DNA of 64,000 bases. Origin: Saccharina japonica. Lineage: Eukaryota; Sar; Phaeophyceae; Laminariales; Laminariaceae. Both the position numbers and the translations under genes were made by a program. The notes beneath the pieces were generated by a model, which was given only the letters and a program-made list of their open reading frames with translations, was not told the DNA's origin and made no database searches. The first letter of the stretch is position 1, and every line of letters starts with the position of its first letter. This document shows, one piece after another, positions 47,304-59,440 of the stretch. Where the stretch lies: assembly GCA_008828725.1 (NCBI GenBank), contig MEHQ01001965.1, positions 1-64,000 on the forward strand, read 5' to 3'.

Positions 47304-50300
47304 AACCGAACTCAGCATAGAAGTATTCTAATGGTATTAGTAGTCAGTGATACCCAGTTCGACCGCTGTGAGTTCAATGCTGTAAACGTTTCCGCAGATC
47401 CGTACGTATGTGTTGTTTCAGATAAAACCACTCTCAGTACCGTTGTCGGGCCATACTACGGTTCGTATTGTTTAGACATATACGTATTTGGTACTTATTA
47501 ACCTTGCAACTTGGCTAAGGACTAACTACACAATATGTTGGTGCAAGTGCCGTAACGTAGGCCATAGAAGAAAGAGGCAGAAGGCACACGTCAGAGTGTT
47601 CGCCTCGGTCGGAGTCCGCGTTGTAGGGGGTAGCTCCGAAAAATGGGTAATATTAATTCCAGGACAGCTTGAAGTGCCAGCGATTGTTCGGTATTCTTCA
47701 CACAGTTTTGCCATATGCCCTGCTTGTTTCAGATGCAAACGACCCAATACCATAAACGGTCATGTGTCTTATGAATAGTGTTGACATATTCTATCAGAAA
47801 AATATACGCCTCAAAGCCTGATTGCGGCGTACAGATAAAACATGCATGAAAGAACGTGACAACCTGCAGTCATGAGAGGAATCTGCGTCTGCGGGCGTGA
47901 ACGTGTATGCGTAGTCTGCACGGCTTAGCCCGAGGTTACCACCTTATTTGTCGAGGTCAAGGCAAGGCAGAGTTTGGAATTTCGTTGTGGAGTTGGAGGC
48001 AGGGTATCTTCAGGGGAATATGTGTGTGCGAAAGTGAACGTTTACGCCTAGTCGTCAGGGCTTACCCCGAGGTTAGCGCTTGTTTGCGGAGTTCGAGGCA
48101 GGGAAGAGGTTGGCAGTTCGTTATGAAAGTTGAGGCAGGGCATCAGGGATGGACTCCACTTTCATGTCGGGGACGTACACATGAGCATGAGTGCACGGCC
48201 ACTCGTTTTCTATAAGTCTATATCCGCGAAACAGCACTTGCTAGCCGAGTAACATCGTACCCTGGTATGTACCATGACAAATTTGGCATTACCAGCAACA
48301 CACATATGGAATGGCTATACGCGTATGGCACAACACATGCGTTTGACCGGTAGTATTTCGCTGATTTCAACAATCAACCAATACCCGGTACTGAGGGAGC
48401 ACGGCATACCGGCATCACTTCGTTTGCGCTCTATTCGGTTTTCCTTCTGCAATGCCTATTGCGAGCCCCCGCTCTAAGTGGTCCGTTTGCGTTTTATAAC
48501 TTCTCAATACACTACACTATTCCTCGATAACATTCACAAACATAATTTTGACGAACGAGTGTGTTTAATTTAATTCCTCTCTATTCAAACATGAAAGGTT
48601 TTGTTCGTCGTGAATACGAGCTTTATGGAAAGCCCTTAAGGGGAGAATTACGTGAAAATCCCGCTGGTAGCGGGCGTTCGGATGAAATTGAAAGTTTACC
48701 GCACAAGAGTGTAGTGTGACAAACCAAACCTGTCTGCGTTAACGGTTTCGGCGACGGCAAATCTTCAAATTCAAATACATTAGCTCTGAAGTGTTTAGCT
48801 ACTCAAGCAATCCTCTCGAATGATATTCACTGAGGAAAACATTCCACTGTGCAATCGCGACACCCCCTGGATGGCGTAGTAATGGACGAAACGATCGTTA
48901 GGGAACACAAATGGTAACCACTGCAGGGGGGTGATATGGATGACACATTATGCAGCCCGAAGGGGAAATCAACACCAGACCCCTCTTGAGAGTTTACTTG
49001 AAACACCTACCTTGCAGCGTCAGTCTACGCCCCTATAGCATGTACTTCCGGCACGCTCTGGAGGGTATAGTCGAACAGTATCCGCTTCACACAAAAATAA
49101 ACGACCGTCCCTCTGGACTAGGGAGGGGAGGATCTTACGTTACGATACAATAAATGATCCAGACTGAAATATAAAAAGCAAACCCTTCTCTTTTATAGAG
49201 GATTTCGGTAAACAACAACATATGGCACAAGCTGTACAGTACTAAACCCTCCGCCAAACTAATACCCGCGACGTTCTCTAGAGTGTCTGGCAGAGTTGAC
49301 CTCTAGAGGGCAAAAATATGAAATAATCCCTTGGAGGCAGGCGCTCCTCAATCTCGTATACTTCGTGTATCAGCACCCGCCGCAACTGGACCGGGGGGGA
49401 AAACCGCTGCATTTGTAAACCTCACGTATTACAGTTGTGCGCACTACACAAGAGTTGGTTATTACTTGACGCTGTGTCGTGCGTAGTTTGTTCCCGTCAA
49501 ACGCCATCACGCTTCAAGCTTGAAAACACGTGAAAATGTGCACGTATATCGCATAAACGATGAAATTGAAGAAATTGAATACGGTAACAGTTGGGTTTTT
49601 ATCCCCTATGAAGGAGGCCTGAATTTACAGGAAGTATCCCTCCTATTATATTTTCAGTCAGTTTGCGGTGTTGAAGCAAACATCGCCAGTGATACCAGCG
49701 CTGTAATCTATTGCAGCTGTTTTAAGCAGAAAAGACGGGGAGAATGATGCACATGGTAAAGCTGGGGCTGTTCCGATGTAGTGGTGCCTTTGCGCGTGGA
49801 AACGGGCGCACGAAGACGCCGGCGATTGTTGTGAATTGTCCGGGTGGGGGCCCTGTCCCCCTTCTTCGTGCCGTCCGGCTGTCTCAATAATTAGATCAAC
49901 ATGGCGGTCCAGCAATATTCGACGGGAATCGTTCTGGCAAGGTCTGCGCATGGTGTCCAATGCACCACGTTGTTTATCTCGGTGGTGATTGGCGGTAGTC
50001 TAATATATAGCCTTGTGTTTCATTACTTAAAGACAGCCCGTCATCTGTACGATAAATTCATTTACTTTAGCTTTGACCTATCATCAAGCCGCTGTGCAGC
50101 GGCATCGATTAGTCTATTTACCTTACTGATGACCAACAACACCCTCGCGTCATATGTCTGCATGGTACCAACGCAAGTAAATATCATCGCCATGTTTTAT
50201 TGGGACCTGTCACGGTCGCGGTTTGTACCGATAATGGACACGATATGCAATCGTGCTGAAGCGAGACAAAACAAATGGGCGGTGAAGCCTCAGAAGCATA

Positions 50301-50398
50301 ATGACACTTGACTCCCCTTCGTCAAAAGGGGCGAAACGCGGGCTTAATTAGTACACATATACAGTGATTTACGGTCGGCTATGGAACGAACGAAGGGT
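47304..50398. other. intergenic, no supported gene; continuation of diverged repeat block
   Basis: Sequence style and short shared words suggest that the first kilobase continues the block left of the copia array (30.9-35.7 kb). No open frame has a recognised domain. Confidence 0.35.
47875..48148. repeat. 137-bp tandem duplication, diverged
   Basis: Two adjacent units share GTGAACGT(G/T)TA(T/C)GC, TAGTC, GGCTTA(G/C)CCCGAGGTTA, GAGGTCAAGGCA/GAGTTCGAGGCA and GTTGGAGGCAGGGTATC/GTTGAGGCAGGGCATC in the same order, with a period of about 137 bp. Confidence 0.75.
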
Positions 50399-50695
50399 AG
50401 AAAGGGTAGTTTTGTACGTAGATGACGAAACGGCCTCCGCAACGGAATAACGAACAAAAAAGAGTTTATTGGTAGAGAGAATGAGGCCTGTCCTTACCGG
50501 GGACTGGGATAGAGAATGGTTGGTTTTGGTGTTTGGTATGGACCCGCAGGTAGCCACTCCTTTCGAGAAAGGCATCAAGTGCACGTCAGCATCCCCACGT
50601 CGAGCGCAAGCAAGCACGAGGTTCCTGCTGCAAGTGTGAGCACACGTGGGGTAGTCGCTGGTTTGGGCAGCCAAGCCAAGAATTTGTGCCTCCCT
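50399..50695. repeat. LTR-like dispersed repeat, B half (copy 1)
   Basis: About 290 bp, nearly identical to 54,543-54,842 (GGGTAGTTTTGTACGTAGAT; TTGGTAGAGAGAATGAGGCC; GTGAGCACACGTGGGGTAGT). On the minus strand it carries AATAAACTC upstream of TTTGTTCGTTATTCC, like the polyadenylation part of an LTR. The flanks differ from the other copy. Confidence 0.7.
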
Positions 50696-51381
50696 GTTTT
50701 GTTTTTGCTGATCGGGGTGTGTTTTTTGCTTTGACGCCCATGCGTTCTGCATTACTCGCCCAGGGGCTGTGCGGTAAACGATACACCGACGTATGTGTGG
50801 CAGAGGGGGCACAGAGTCGGGGAATACAGAGCTCGGCCACCCCCCCCCCCATCGTCGGTGAAATATGTATGAATTCGCCATAACGATGGCGGCGTGGTTG
50901 AGGGCGCACCCATAGAGGGTCCCGGCCACCCCTCGCCGGCGAGGGAAAATAAATAAATAAGTATATTTATATAACAACACAGCATAGTTAACAAATGAAT
51001 TAAAATAAAACAAAAACAATAATAAAAATTATGTATAAAAAAAAAAAAAAAAAAAAACAAGACGCATGCGATGATACGGCCAAGGTGCACCACGTTTGTT
51101 TTTTCCGAGGGTGGTTACTTGAGGAGCTCTATACTAATAGTAAGTCAAAAACTGATTCTGAAGGGAAACAAAAGTGCTACCCGATGAACAGTGCCATGGC
51201 CTAAGCACAAAATGGAAAATCGTGCGACACGAAAACGAATTTCTGCGATTTTGAGCCTAAGGAGCCCCGTCATTCAGAAACGCGTCAGCCAAAAAAAGGT
51301 GTACCTATACCTCTATCGTAGCACGCGTCCAAACAAACAAACAGACAAACTAACAAAAAAAAAACAATCACAACGTTATGG
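50696..51381. other. intergenic; A-rich tract at 50,950-51,057
   Basis: AAATAAATAAATAAG is followed by AT-rich DNA and an A20 run (51,038-51,057). This resembles the 3' tail of a retrotransposed sequence, but I could not identify the element. Confidence 0.35.
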
Positions 51382-52500
51382 AGATAGCCCTGTGGGCTGT
51401 GGATATTCCGGTGGCCGGTTGACTTTGCTACTCATGCTGACAATGTCATATAATGGAGCAACACGGTGTACTCGGGGTTTCCATGCGGTTTGAAGCTGTT
51501 AGGCGACTATGGCGTATCTGATGGGCATTTTGGAGTAGTTTCCGTTCCAAATCTCCATTTTCTTCATGCTGTACGAACACGCGAGGGAAAGAGCCATGCG
51601 CGACCCCGACATCGGAGACAGACCCATGTAAAAGGAAAAAAAGACAGAAACGATGAACGTATAGGCGGTGGTTGCCTACCTTTTTATAATTTTTGCTTAT
51701 TAATCATGATTGGTCACTTACTGGATACGCCCTCTGCAACGATAGCCCCGTGTTCTGGGAGTACGATGGCCGCGTCGCTGCGCATATTGTCATCCCCGGA
51801 AAGGGAGCAACATAGTTCACCTAGGGGGTGCCACGCCGTAATAACAAAACAAAACAAAACAAAAACGCCAGGAGACTACACCGTACCCGATGCGTACTTA
51901 GGTGTATTGATTTCGTCTATCCCTCGTTACTCGAGGTATGGAACACATGAGGAGATGAGAGTAGTGATAGGCAGTTACGGCATCGAAGACAGCCCCATGT
52001 GATGTGAACTGGGGTTGCTTCTACGCCGCTCATATCGCCAGCCCCTTATTGGGTGCTAAACAGTACAGTCCCCCCCCCCCTGCCTGCGGCTCCAAATAGA
52101 CAGGAGACTTTCGTGGGGAGAAAATAAAACATGGCTCGCGATACCAAGGCACCCCATACATACTATTTAGGGGACGGCCGGGGGGACTGCTCACACATGC
52201 ACGTAAATAATGCACAAATAGACAGCCATGTGGGCTGCGAACTTGGGTGGCCGCTAAGCGGCTCATGTGGCCAACTCCCCGTTCAACAACACAATCTGAT
52301 TCGAGCTTTCTACAGTCTCAATCTGGTAGGAGCTCATACGTGTACGAATTGTTGTATCTGATTTTGTTATCGTTTCCTTCTTGGGCTTCTTGCGCAAACA
52401 CAAGAGTAGAGTGGAGTATGCAGTGCCGGCACCGATAACAAACCTGTGTTCTGCGAAGATTGGTCGCCGCCATGCGGCTCATATTTCCAACCTCCTACAT
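51382..52500 (+). other. decayed block with internal protein-level repeats
   Basis: In plus-strand frames the pattern DSPVGCGYSGG (about 51,386), DSPM-stop-CELGLLL (about 51,985) and DSHVGCELGWPL (about 52,210) recurs. Another pair, LGDYGVSDGHFGVVSVP (about 51,505) and PGDYTVPDAYLGVLIS (about 51,870), lies in one frame (51,466-52,002). The stops and irregular spacing indicate decay. The pattern could be an old repeat-protein gene (ankyrin-like spacing is conceivable), but no domain is secure. Confidence 0.3.
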
Positions 52501-53488
52501 GGGACAACCCATTCGGGTTCGGGCTTCTTACGACCTGAAACTAACAGGGCACTATACCGGTATATCTTATACTATTGGCATTCATTTCTTCATCTTTAAT
52601 CTTTGATTTTACTGTGGAAACACGCGAGAAGACTACGGATAGAAAAAGGCACCGACGGCAGACACGTGTGCTGTGAACGTTGGTGCCGCGATGTTCTTCA
52701 CATTGCCAATCCGATATATTGGGGCAACCAGATACCTGGTAAATATTTTAGATGTCCTGCGGTCTGGCACAGACATCATTGTTTTTTTTTCCGATGTTGA
52801 AAAAACACATATACTGTCCGTGGTAATACGACAGCCCTTTGGTTCTGGTACTTCCGGGTGACCGTTTTTTGCTGCCAATGTTCATGCTGCGGTGAAACAG
52901 CATTATAATACTGGTGCCGTTAATTATCGAGACCATGGTGGTGAACATAGTATTGTCGACCCTTTTAGGGTGGCACACTATTATAACGAGATATGTACCG
53001 AAAATGTATATATATACATATTTGTGTCGGTCGATGACATACGGTTACGTTGTACAGACACACATCGGATCGTCGCATCACATTGTAGGCACACTAGGCG
53101 AAGCCTAAAATGCTACGGGGGCGGAGGGTGAAGATCCACTCATGCCACCCCACAGCGTTGGAAATACGTCGGTGACCCCCTCCCACCCCCCCCTCTTTTG
53201 CCGCCACCGCGTGCACCCACCGAGTGTGTTCCGCTGGCGTCATCGGCAGCGGGTGTACGACAGCTACAATCTCACCGGCGACTGTTGCGCGTGGATGGAG
53301 AGACGCGGCGGTCGGCTCGGACGCCGAAACTTCCAACGGCCACGCCTTTTGCGCTCGAATAAGGGGAGCGGGCTCCGTCGGTCGGCGGCGGAGCCAAGGT
53401 CAGGAGCAGCACGGCGCGGGGGGGGGGCGGTGTCTCTGTACCTACATCGCGTTCTCCAGGATGGTGGTGGTCTAGTTGCGATCTCCGC
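52501..53488. other. intergenic, no supported gene
   Basis: Short overlapping frames on both strands without motifs. GC content rises from about 53,150 onward. Confidence 0.35.
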
Positions 53489-54046
53489 TTGGGGCACGTA
53501 CGCGTCTGGTCGCCCATTACGGCGTACGATTCGCTTGTTGATGGTTTGTCAGGAGCTTTGGGTTTTTGTTTTGGCGTCGAGGGACTCGGATGGTTGCGAA
53601 GCCTGATGTTGATTGGGTGTCGCCTTGTGGTGTTGCGCGTCAAATACGATTTCCAGGAAATAGGCGGCGGCGCAGTAGTTCTATCGAGTGCACGTAGAGC
53701 TGGAGCTACAGGTCACGGCTCCCGTGGTGCCGTGGGCTTTCAGAGGTATCGCACAAGTCCACTTGGTGGCAGGAACGGTTCGGCGGGTCCACCGACCGGT
53801 TTTGTTCGGTATGCTTGTCTTTATGGAAACCGTCACGCCCTCGCGGGACCTGGAGATGTTTTGTGGTTGTGTTTAGGTATGAGGTACCACCTGGTGGTGC
53901 GAACAGACGAACTGTTCGCCGCCGATTCGGAGGTGGTGCACGCCGTGCGCTGCCTCGCCCGGGGTGACGTCGCGTTTACGCCAACGGCACATAGATGGGA
54001 ACCACGCGAGGGCAACAGGCCCGACAAGGTAGCCGTGCGTTCTTAG
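53489..54046 (+). CDS. hypothetical ORF, GC-rich, 185 codons
   Basis: A single open frame in the most GC-rich part of this region, ending in MRYHLVVRTDELFAADSEVV and HAVRCLARGDVAFTPTAHRW. A second overlapping frame (53,688-53,876) is also open and hydrophobic, so the true reading frame is unclear. No family recognised, no splice model and no partner gene. It may be a chance frame. Confidence 0.2.
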   Translation: MGHVRVWSPITAYDSLVDGLSGALGFCFGVEGLGWLRSLMLIGCRLVVLRVKYDFQEIGGGAVVLSSARRAGATGHGSRGAVGFQRYRTSPLGGRNGSAGPPTGFVRYACLYGNRHALAGPGDVLWLCLGMRYHLVVRTDELFAADSEVVHAVRCLARGDVAFTPTAHRWEPREGNRPDKVAVRS

Positions 54047-54300
54047 GGCCATAAGCGGGATCAGGAAAAGTTTGTTACCGTGTGCATGCGGCCTCGAACG
54101 AGGCTCGTGGGCCAAGGTCGTCGTTTAGGGCGGTCGGCAGAGCCATTGCCCTTGTGTTGGAGATTGTGTCATGTTTTCCCCGTTTCCCGACCATGGCCTC
54201 CCTTTCCTCGTATCGTTGTGGTAACAGCCGGGGACATGCAACAGTTTGGGGTAGATAATATCTACTAGTACGGTAAACAGTAGTCTCACATTACCTCAGT

Positions 54301-54842
54301 GTTGGAGGAGTCGAATGGTACGGTACCATTCGGAGGCTTGGTCATCCGAGACAACTGTAGGCCGCACTAGTTATAAACCAGGCCGATATTCTAGTGGGGA
54401 GAGAGAGAGCGTACCATTGGGTGGTCGAGATACTCAGGGGGTTGCAGCAGGCTGCGATACAGGCATCTGGCCGAAGGGAAGAATCTCTCTTTCCCTCGAC
54501 TCCGGAAACGATAATGACAAGGCAGTTCGAAAGATATACAGTAAAGGGTAGTTTTGTACGTAGATGACGAAACGGCCTCCGCAACGGAATAACGAACAAA
54601 ATAGGGTTTATTGGTAGAGAGAATGAGGCCTGTCCTTACCGGGGACTGGGATAGAGAATGGTTGGTTTTGGTGTTTGGTAGGGACCCGCAGGTAGCCACT
54701 CCTTTCGAGAAAGGTATCAAGTGCAGGTCAGCATCCCCACGTCGAGCGCAAGCAAGCACAAGGTTGCTGCTGCAAGTGTGAGCACACGTGGGGTAGTCGC
54801 TGGTTTGGGCAGCCGAGCCAGGAATTTTTGCCCCACTTTTTA
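54301..54842. repeat. LTR-like dispersed repeat, A and B halves together
   Basis: The A half (54,301-54,542) matches 55,457-55,677 (TTGGGTGGTCGAGATACTCA; GGGTTGCAGCAGGCTGCGAT; GGAAACGATAATGACAAGGC). The B half (54,543-54,842) matches 50,399-50,695. This is the only place where both halves are joined, so it is probably the complete unit, about 540 bp. On the minus strand it includes AATAAACCC. It is likely a solo LTR or an LTR of a non-autonomous retrotransposon; no pol sequence lies between the copies. Confidence 0.6.
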
Positions 54843-55456
54843 TGCCGTCCCACCCTCCCATTTGTTCTTTCGAAGGGGGAGGGGGGGTGTACTCATGTTG
54901 TGCACGGCCGTAGTCATATGACCATAGACCCTCGCATCCCTACAATGCCAGGACGGAGCGCGTTGGGTTTTCACCAACCAGGCAGACATTGCTTGCACCA
55001 AGCGCGAAACGCCGTGAGGTATTGGGCGAGTCGCATGGAGGGTGAGCTGCATCCTGCTAAGAACCGCCTCTGAGGCGGACTTGCATATGGACGACAGCTT
55101 CAATGAGTTAATTTAATTTCTGGTGTGGCCACTTCCGGAGACAGCAATGGGTTTTACTATGTAACTGCCTCGCGGACGCCTTCCCATATTAACACTACGT
55201 GATTCGACCATTCCCCTTGTGCGGAACAAAGGTTCCACCCCGCACAAATGATCTACTCGACCGCCAGCTTTGGTGACCGCCAAAAAAAAATAACAAAAAA
55301 AAACGGCACCCTGGTTGTCTAGCTCACGCAGCGAGTGGCGTGTTTTCAGCGTCGTTGCCAACCGACGCCAACCCAACCTATAAATATATCATATATTATG
55401 GGGGGGGGGAATGGAAATACGGTCCGAAACTTCTTTCGTATTGTTTTCACTTGAGT
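54843..55456. other. intergenic, no supported gene
   Basis: Nothing recognised. Poly-A/T and poly-G runs occur at about 55,281-55,305 and 55,400. Confidence 0.35.
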
Positions 55457-55677
55457 TAGTGGAGGCGTCGAATGGTGGTCCTTCGAGCTTGTGTCTGAGC
55501 CGTGGCGTCTCGTTAAGCCGCGGCGATTTTAGTGGGGGCTAGGGCTTCCATTGGGTGGTCGAGATACTCAGGGGGTTGCAGCAGGCTGCGATACAGGTAC
55601 CTGGCCGAAGGGAAGAATCTCTCTCTCCCACGACTCAGGAAACGATAATGACAAGGCAATTCGAAAGATATACAATA
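55457..55677. repeat. LTR-like dispersed repeat, A half (copy 2)
   Basis: Matches 54,301-54,542 with about 10 per cent differences and ends at CGAAAGATATACAATAAAG, where the B half would begin in the complete copy. Confidence 0.7.
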
Positions 55678-56149
55678 AAGCACCGGTTATGCGCTACGGA
55701 TCTTCCCCCAACACCAACCGCAACGGCCGGCAGCCGGGGACGTTCCGCACTAATTAACTTACCCAACGGTGGCACTTTTAAACTTCCTATCCCGCCGATG
55801 GCACTCACGGAACGTACATCAGATCCAGGCACCGACCGTTGCGTCCCCGGTGCAGGTTGCCCCTTCACCGCGATAACTGAGTATGTATGCGTATCGTTTT
55901 TGGTACTTGCGAAGACGGTCCCAATGTGTAGACTGTAGGTTCTACATATTCGTCTTCTCGGAAGTCCCTCGGTCCTCCCCGATGATTTCCGCGTGAACAT
56001 TGCATCTCTTAAGCTCCCGTCGTCGTCGTCGCACGTGCACCCGTTAGAACGGTAAAGGGGGGCCCTACACATATATATGACAGCGGCACCCTCCTACGCA
56101 TGCGGAAGTTTAGGCCCACGGCTCCAGCCTGTCTCAAACAGCCTATCGG
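55678..56149. other. intergenic, no supported gene
   Basis: Nothing recognised in either strand. Confidence 0.35.
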
Positions 56150-57260
56150 GCGTGCGGCCCGCCTCTTACAGGACGCACCTGTGCGAACCTACGTCCCGCT
56201 GCTCATGAGTCAGTGGGTTATGCGAACGTGACATGATAACGCCTCCAGCCACCTCCATGACGCTCGCGCGCTTTCTATGCTCGAACGACTTATTTGCTTG
56301 ATGGGCATGAAAATCTACACGCGGTGGTGACTTCGTCGTTTGCCTACAGTGCCAGGCGCGAACGTCTTCTAGGCAGAAGGTACGTCGGTGCATCCCCTCT
56401 CCCCCCTTGCCGTGCAGCCCTAGTGTCGCGGTGAGCGTCGACTACTTTGGACCCCTCTCCGGTACATCGCGGGGGAACACGTACATTTTCTTATGGCGGA
56501 TCGGTTCAGCCGACACTCAGACATATACGCCGTCTCTGCCGCGGAATTCACGGCTGAAGGCACCGCAGACAGCTAGGCCAACAAGACCATACCTGTTTGG
56601 AGGCGTCCGGCCAGCCCCCCCTCCGATACTGGGCTGCAAGTCTGCTCCAAGATGCCACTTGCCGTGTACAATATTCCAGGCATGGGGAACTTTGCGACGA
56701 GCGCCTACCACCCGAACGGCAACGGTGGCGTCGAGCGCGTCAATCAAACCATGGCTCAGATGATCACGATGTCCATCAACGAAAACAGGACGACTGGGCC
56801 ATCCTCTTTCCGCACGCAGAACTTTCGTACAATAATTCGTTAGCGCCGCCACCGGGGTTCCCCCCAGTGAGGTGCACATGAACCGCCTTCCCCGCCAACC
56901 CCTAACCGTCTTCGAACACAACTACACACGAGGCAGTCAAAGCCTCGTCCGCGACCACCTGTGATACTGTAACCTGGCCGCCGATCGCCAACTCGCTATC
57001 ACTGTCTCCCGCGTAGAGCGCGATAATTCAGCGGTTGTCCACACATTCAACCAACTCTCTATCCACACCGCGACACTATACTTCTTCAGGGCGCTCAATC
57101 GGGCACAGACACCAAGTTTCGCGAAGCTACCGTCAACTGACGGGATCGTCCACGATTTTAGCCGTGGATCCCTCGTCCCTCCCCTGTTGGATACTGGTAC
57201 TCTGTAAGAGCAATACAACAACACGTCTCTCATATAGAACAACCCACATGGAACTATAGC
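56150..57260 (+). pseudogene. Ty3/gypsy integrase relic
   Basis: Across frames the plus strand reads the integrase N-terminal region (SSHLHDARALSMLERLICLMG, about 56,245-56,310; TRWWLRR...LQCQAR). The catalytic core follows: VSVDYFGPLSGTSRGNTYIF (56,427-56,490), then SAYHPNGNGGVERVNQTMAQM (about 56,700-56,760), WAILFPHAELSYNNSLA (about 56,795-56,845), and a C-terminal part with HNYTRGSQSL. These are established gypsy integrase patterns: the first catalytic Asp is in VDYFG and the Glu in GGVERVN. At least four frameshifts or stops break it. It is on the opposite strand from the gypsy RT relic at 8.7-10.6 kb and cannot be the same insertion. Confidence 0.8.
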
Positions 57261-57566
57261 AACTCCCCTGATGGATGCTCTCAACGGGGGTATTGCAAAA
57301 GGCAAGAATATATTGTATCTAAATTTAGAAGTACTATGGACACTAAATAGTCATATGGGTCCCCTGTACGTCGTGCATACTTGACAAATGGAAGATGTGT
57401 ACCAGGTATGAAACGACGTATCAAGACCATCAGTATACCTTAACGACGTGCCGACACTAATGGACGCATGACTACACCCCAAGACTACCTTCATTCCCCT
57501 ATAACACTTCCCCGTTCCGATCAACGAAGCACCCCAAAATACCCGGAAAATAAGCAAATTAACGAA
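57261..57566. other. short intergenic stretch downstream of the copia relic
   Basis: The position corresponds to where the 3' LTR of the copia relic on the minus strand should be, but no LTR pair was found. Confidence 0.3.
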
Positions 57567-59440
57567 ATCATCATAATCCCATCACAAAGTTGCGGCCAAA
57601 GCGAAACGCCTCCGAGTACAACGGTTTGGTGATATGATCATCATGCTGCCTTGCTGAGGGTACGCGAACAGCCTCAAACTCCTCGTCAACAACGCGCTCC
57701 GGAAGGTAGCGATGACGGACATCACTGGTGGGAAAAGACCCAGGGTGTTCGCCCTGTGTATCGCCCCTGCTGTGTTATCTTTCTTCATCGTTTGTACACC
57801 CAACATCGCGGTCCGAGAAAATAAACCTCCAGACACACAGCATGGAAACCGCTCCTCGAATACCCGTGCATGTCGCTACGTAGTCCGCCCGTGTAGGAGA
57901 AAGCGTAACGCATTTCTGCGTCCTAGAGTAAAACGATACACAGGCACCACCGCACATCACAACTCCACCCGTGCCAGATGTCCGTTGATTGACCTCGTGT
58001 ACATAGTCCGCATCCATGTATAAGTCCAACTGAACTCCACTACTCAGACCCCTCTGAAACGTAATACCGTACGTACTCGTAGACTTGATTTGCATCACGT
58101 TGTGTAGCGCCGCCTGCCAATTTAATATATGTGGCGCTGCAGAGTGCACCACCTTCAATCGCACAGCGTTGAGGATGTCCGGGTGAGTCTGGTTCGCCGG
58201 CCATATCAAATGCCCTACCTTACCAACGATCGAAAAGGCCTGACAACATCTGGCGCACCCTTGTTTAACTGACGGAGGTCTAGGTCAACCACGGCAGGAA
58301 TACTCTTGCCGCGAGTGACCCCGAGATTTGCTACGCAACGATCGTCAGCAGCACGCCCACAAGACCGTCCCCGGGCCGAAAGACAAAGCCGATGACACCG
58401 TATCCTTCGACCGAATGAGTACGACCGTCAGTAATGCGCAGTTTGCAGCTGCATTCGTAGTAGTTGGCCATACGATCTGCTGAGCGCGTCATGTAAGCAG
58501 ACGCTCTACTATTGCAGATGCAAGCCTCGTCTCCTACCTGCGAGACCAACATGCAATCCCTTATTGTCCTCAAAGCATCACCGCGTTTGCCTGTCTCCTC
58601 GGCCTTGAAAGCCGAGGTCTGGAACGTACCATCACGACCTTCGTCGTCCCACAACCCGGCCTCGCTTGTGACTGCCAACACAGCCTCTTCCTTCGACGTG
58701 GGGCAGACACCAACAGTGTGCCCGCCGTCCGTTCCGCCATCCGTTAACCTTCTGCGTGCAGTCGGCCCTCCTAGTACCCTTCTTGCCACACCTGAAGCAC
58801 CCCCCACGGGAGCAACTACCATCGGCGGCTTTGATGCTGCTACCGTCGCCACCGGCAGCCGCAACCGTCCTTATTGGTGTTTCTACCGCCTCGTGTGTGC
58901 TTTCTCCGTCGTCCGCATTTTTCGCGGCTGCCACCACCACCGGTGCTTGCTTTCATGGCCAGCGTTGGGCCCCTTCTTCCTGTCTCCAAAACGTCGGCGA
59001 TGCCGCTCTTGAACAGCCTAGATGATCTCCTGGCGGCCGATGCTGCCGCGATATGCCAAATTCCGTGCCTCCACCTCGTCTTCGGCAGGCAGGGCACCCA
59101 TACCGATGGTGTACAGCATGTGACCGTCAAGTGTCGGGCCTACTCTAGGCATCTCTGCGGCAAGACCCTCGACCCTATCCGTCTCCTCGACCGGGTTAAT
59201 CCCCGATGGTATCTTAAAACTAGTGTTGCGTCGAGAGAGGTGGTATTTGGGTCCCGCGTTTAAGGGCCGTGCCATACAAGGAGAGCGTCCCACGCTTTCC
59301 TCGGCGAGGTACACCTGCGCAGTATACTCGTATGGCTCTTGGTCTTGAGAGCCGTCGACAACAAGTTCCAAGCGAGCATATGTCACTGTTGCATACACCT
59401 TAGGCGCTAGACCCCTTGGCGACAACTGCTGCATTTTTTG
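57567..59440 (-). pseudogene. internally deleted Ty1/copia relic
   Basis: On the minus strand, in order: a gag-like part (59,434-59,018); a decayed zinc knuckle (CFRCGKKGTRRADC, His replaced by Arg, about 58,800); a protease region (CICNSRASAYMTRSADRM where DSGAS is expected, about 58,520-58,470). Next, directly, comes the RNase H region (58,209-57,800: HPDILNAVRLK; YMDADYVHEVNQR; SRTQKCVTLSPTRADYVA) and the pol C-terminus (RQHDDHITKPLYSEAFRFGR, ending about 57,568). Integrase and most of RT are missing. Compared with the array at 35.7-47.3 kb it is a different, older copia lineage, with lost catalytic residues in protease and knuckle. Confidence 0.8.
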
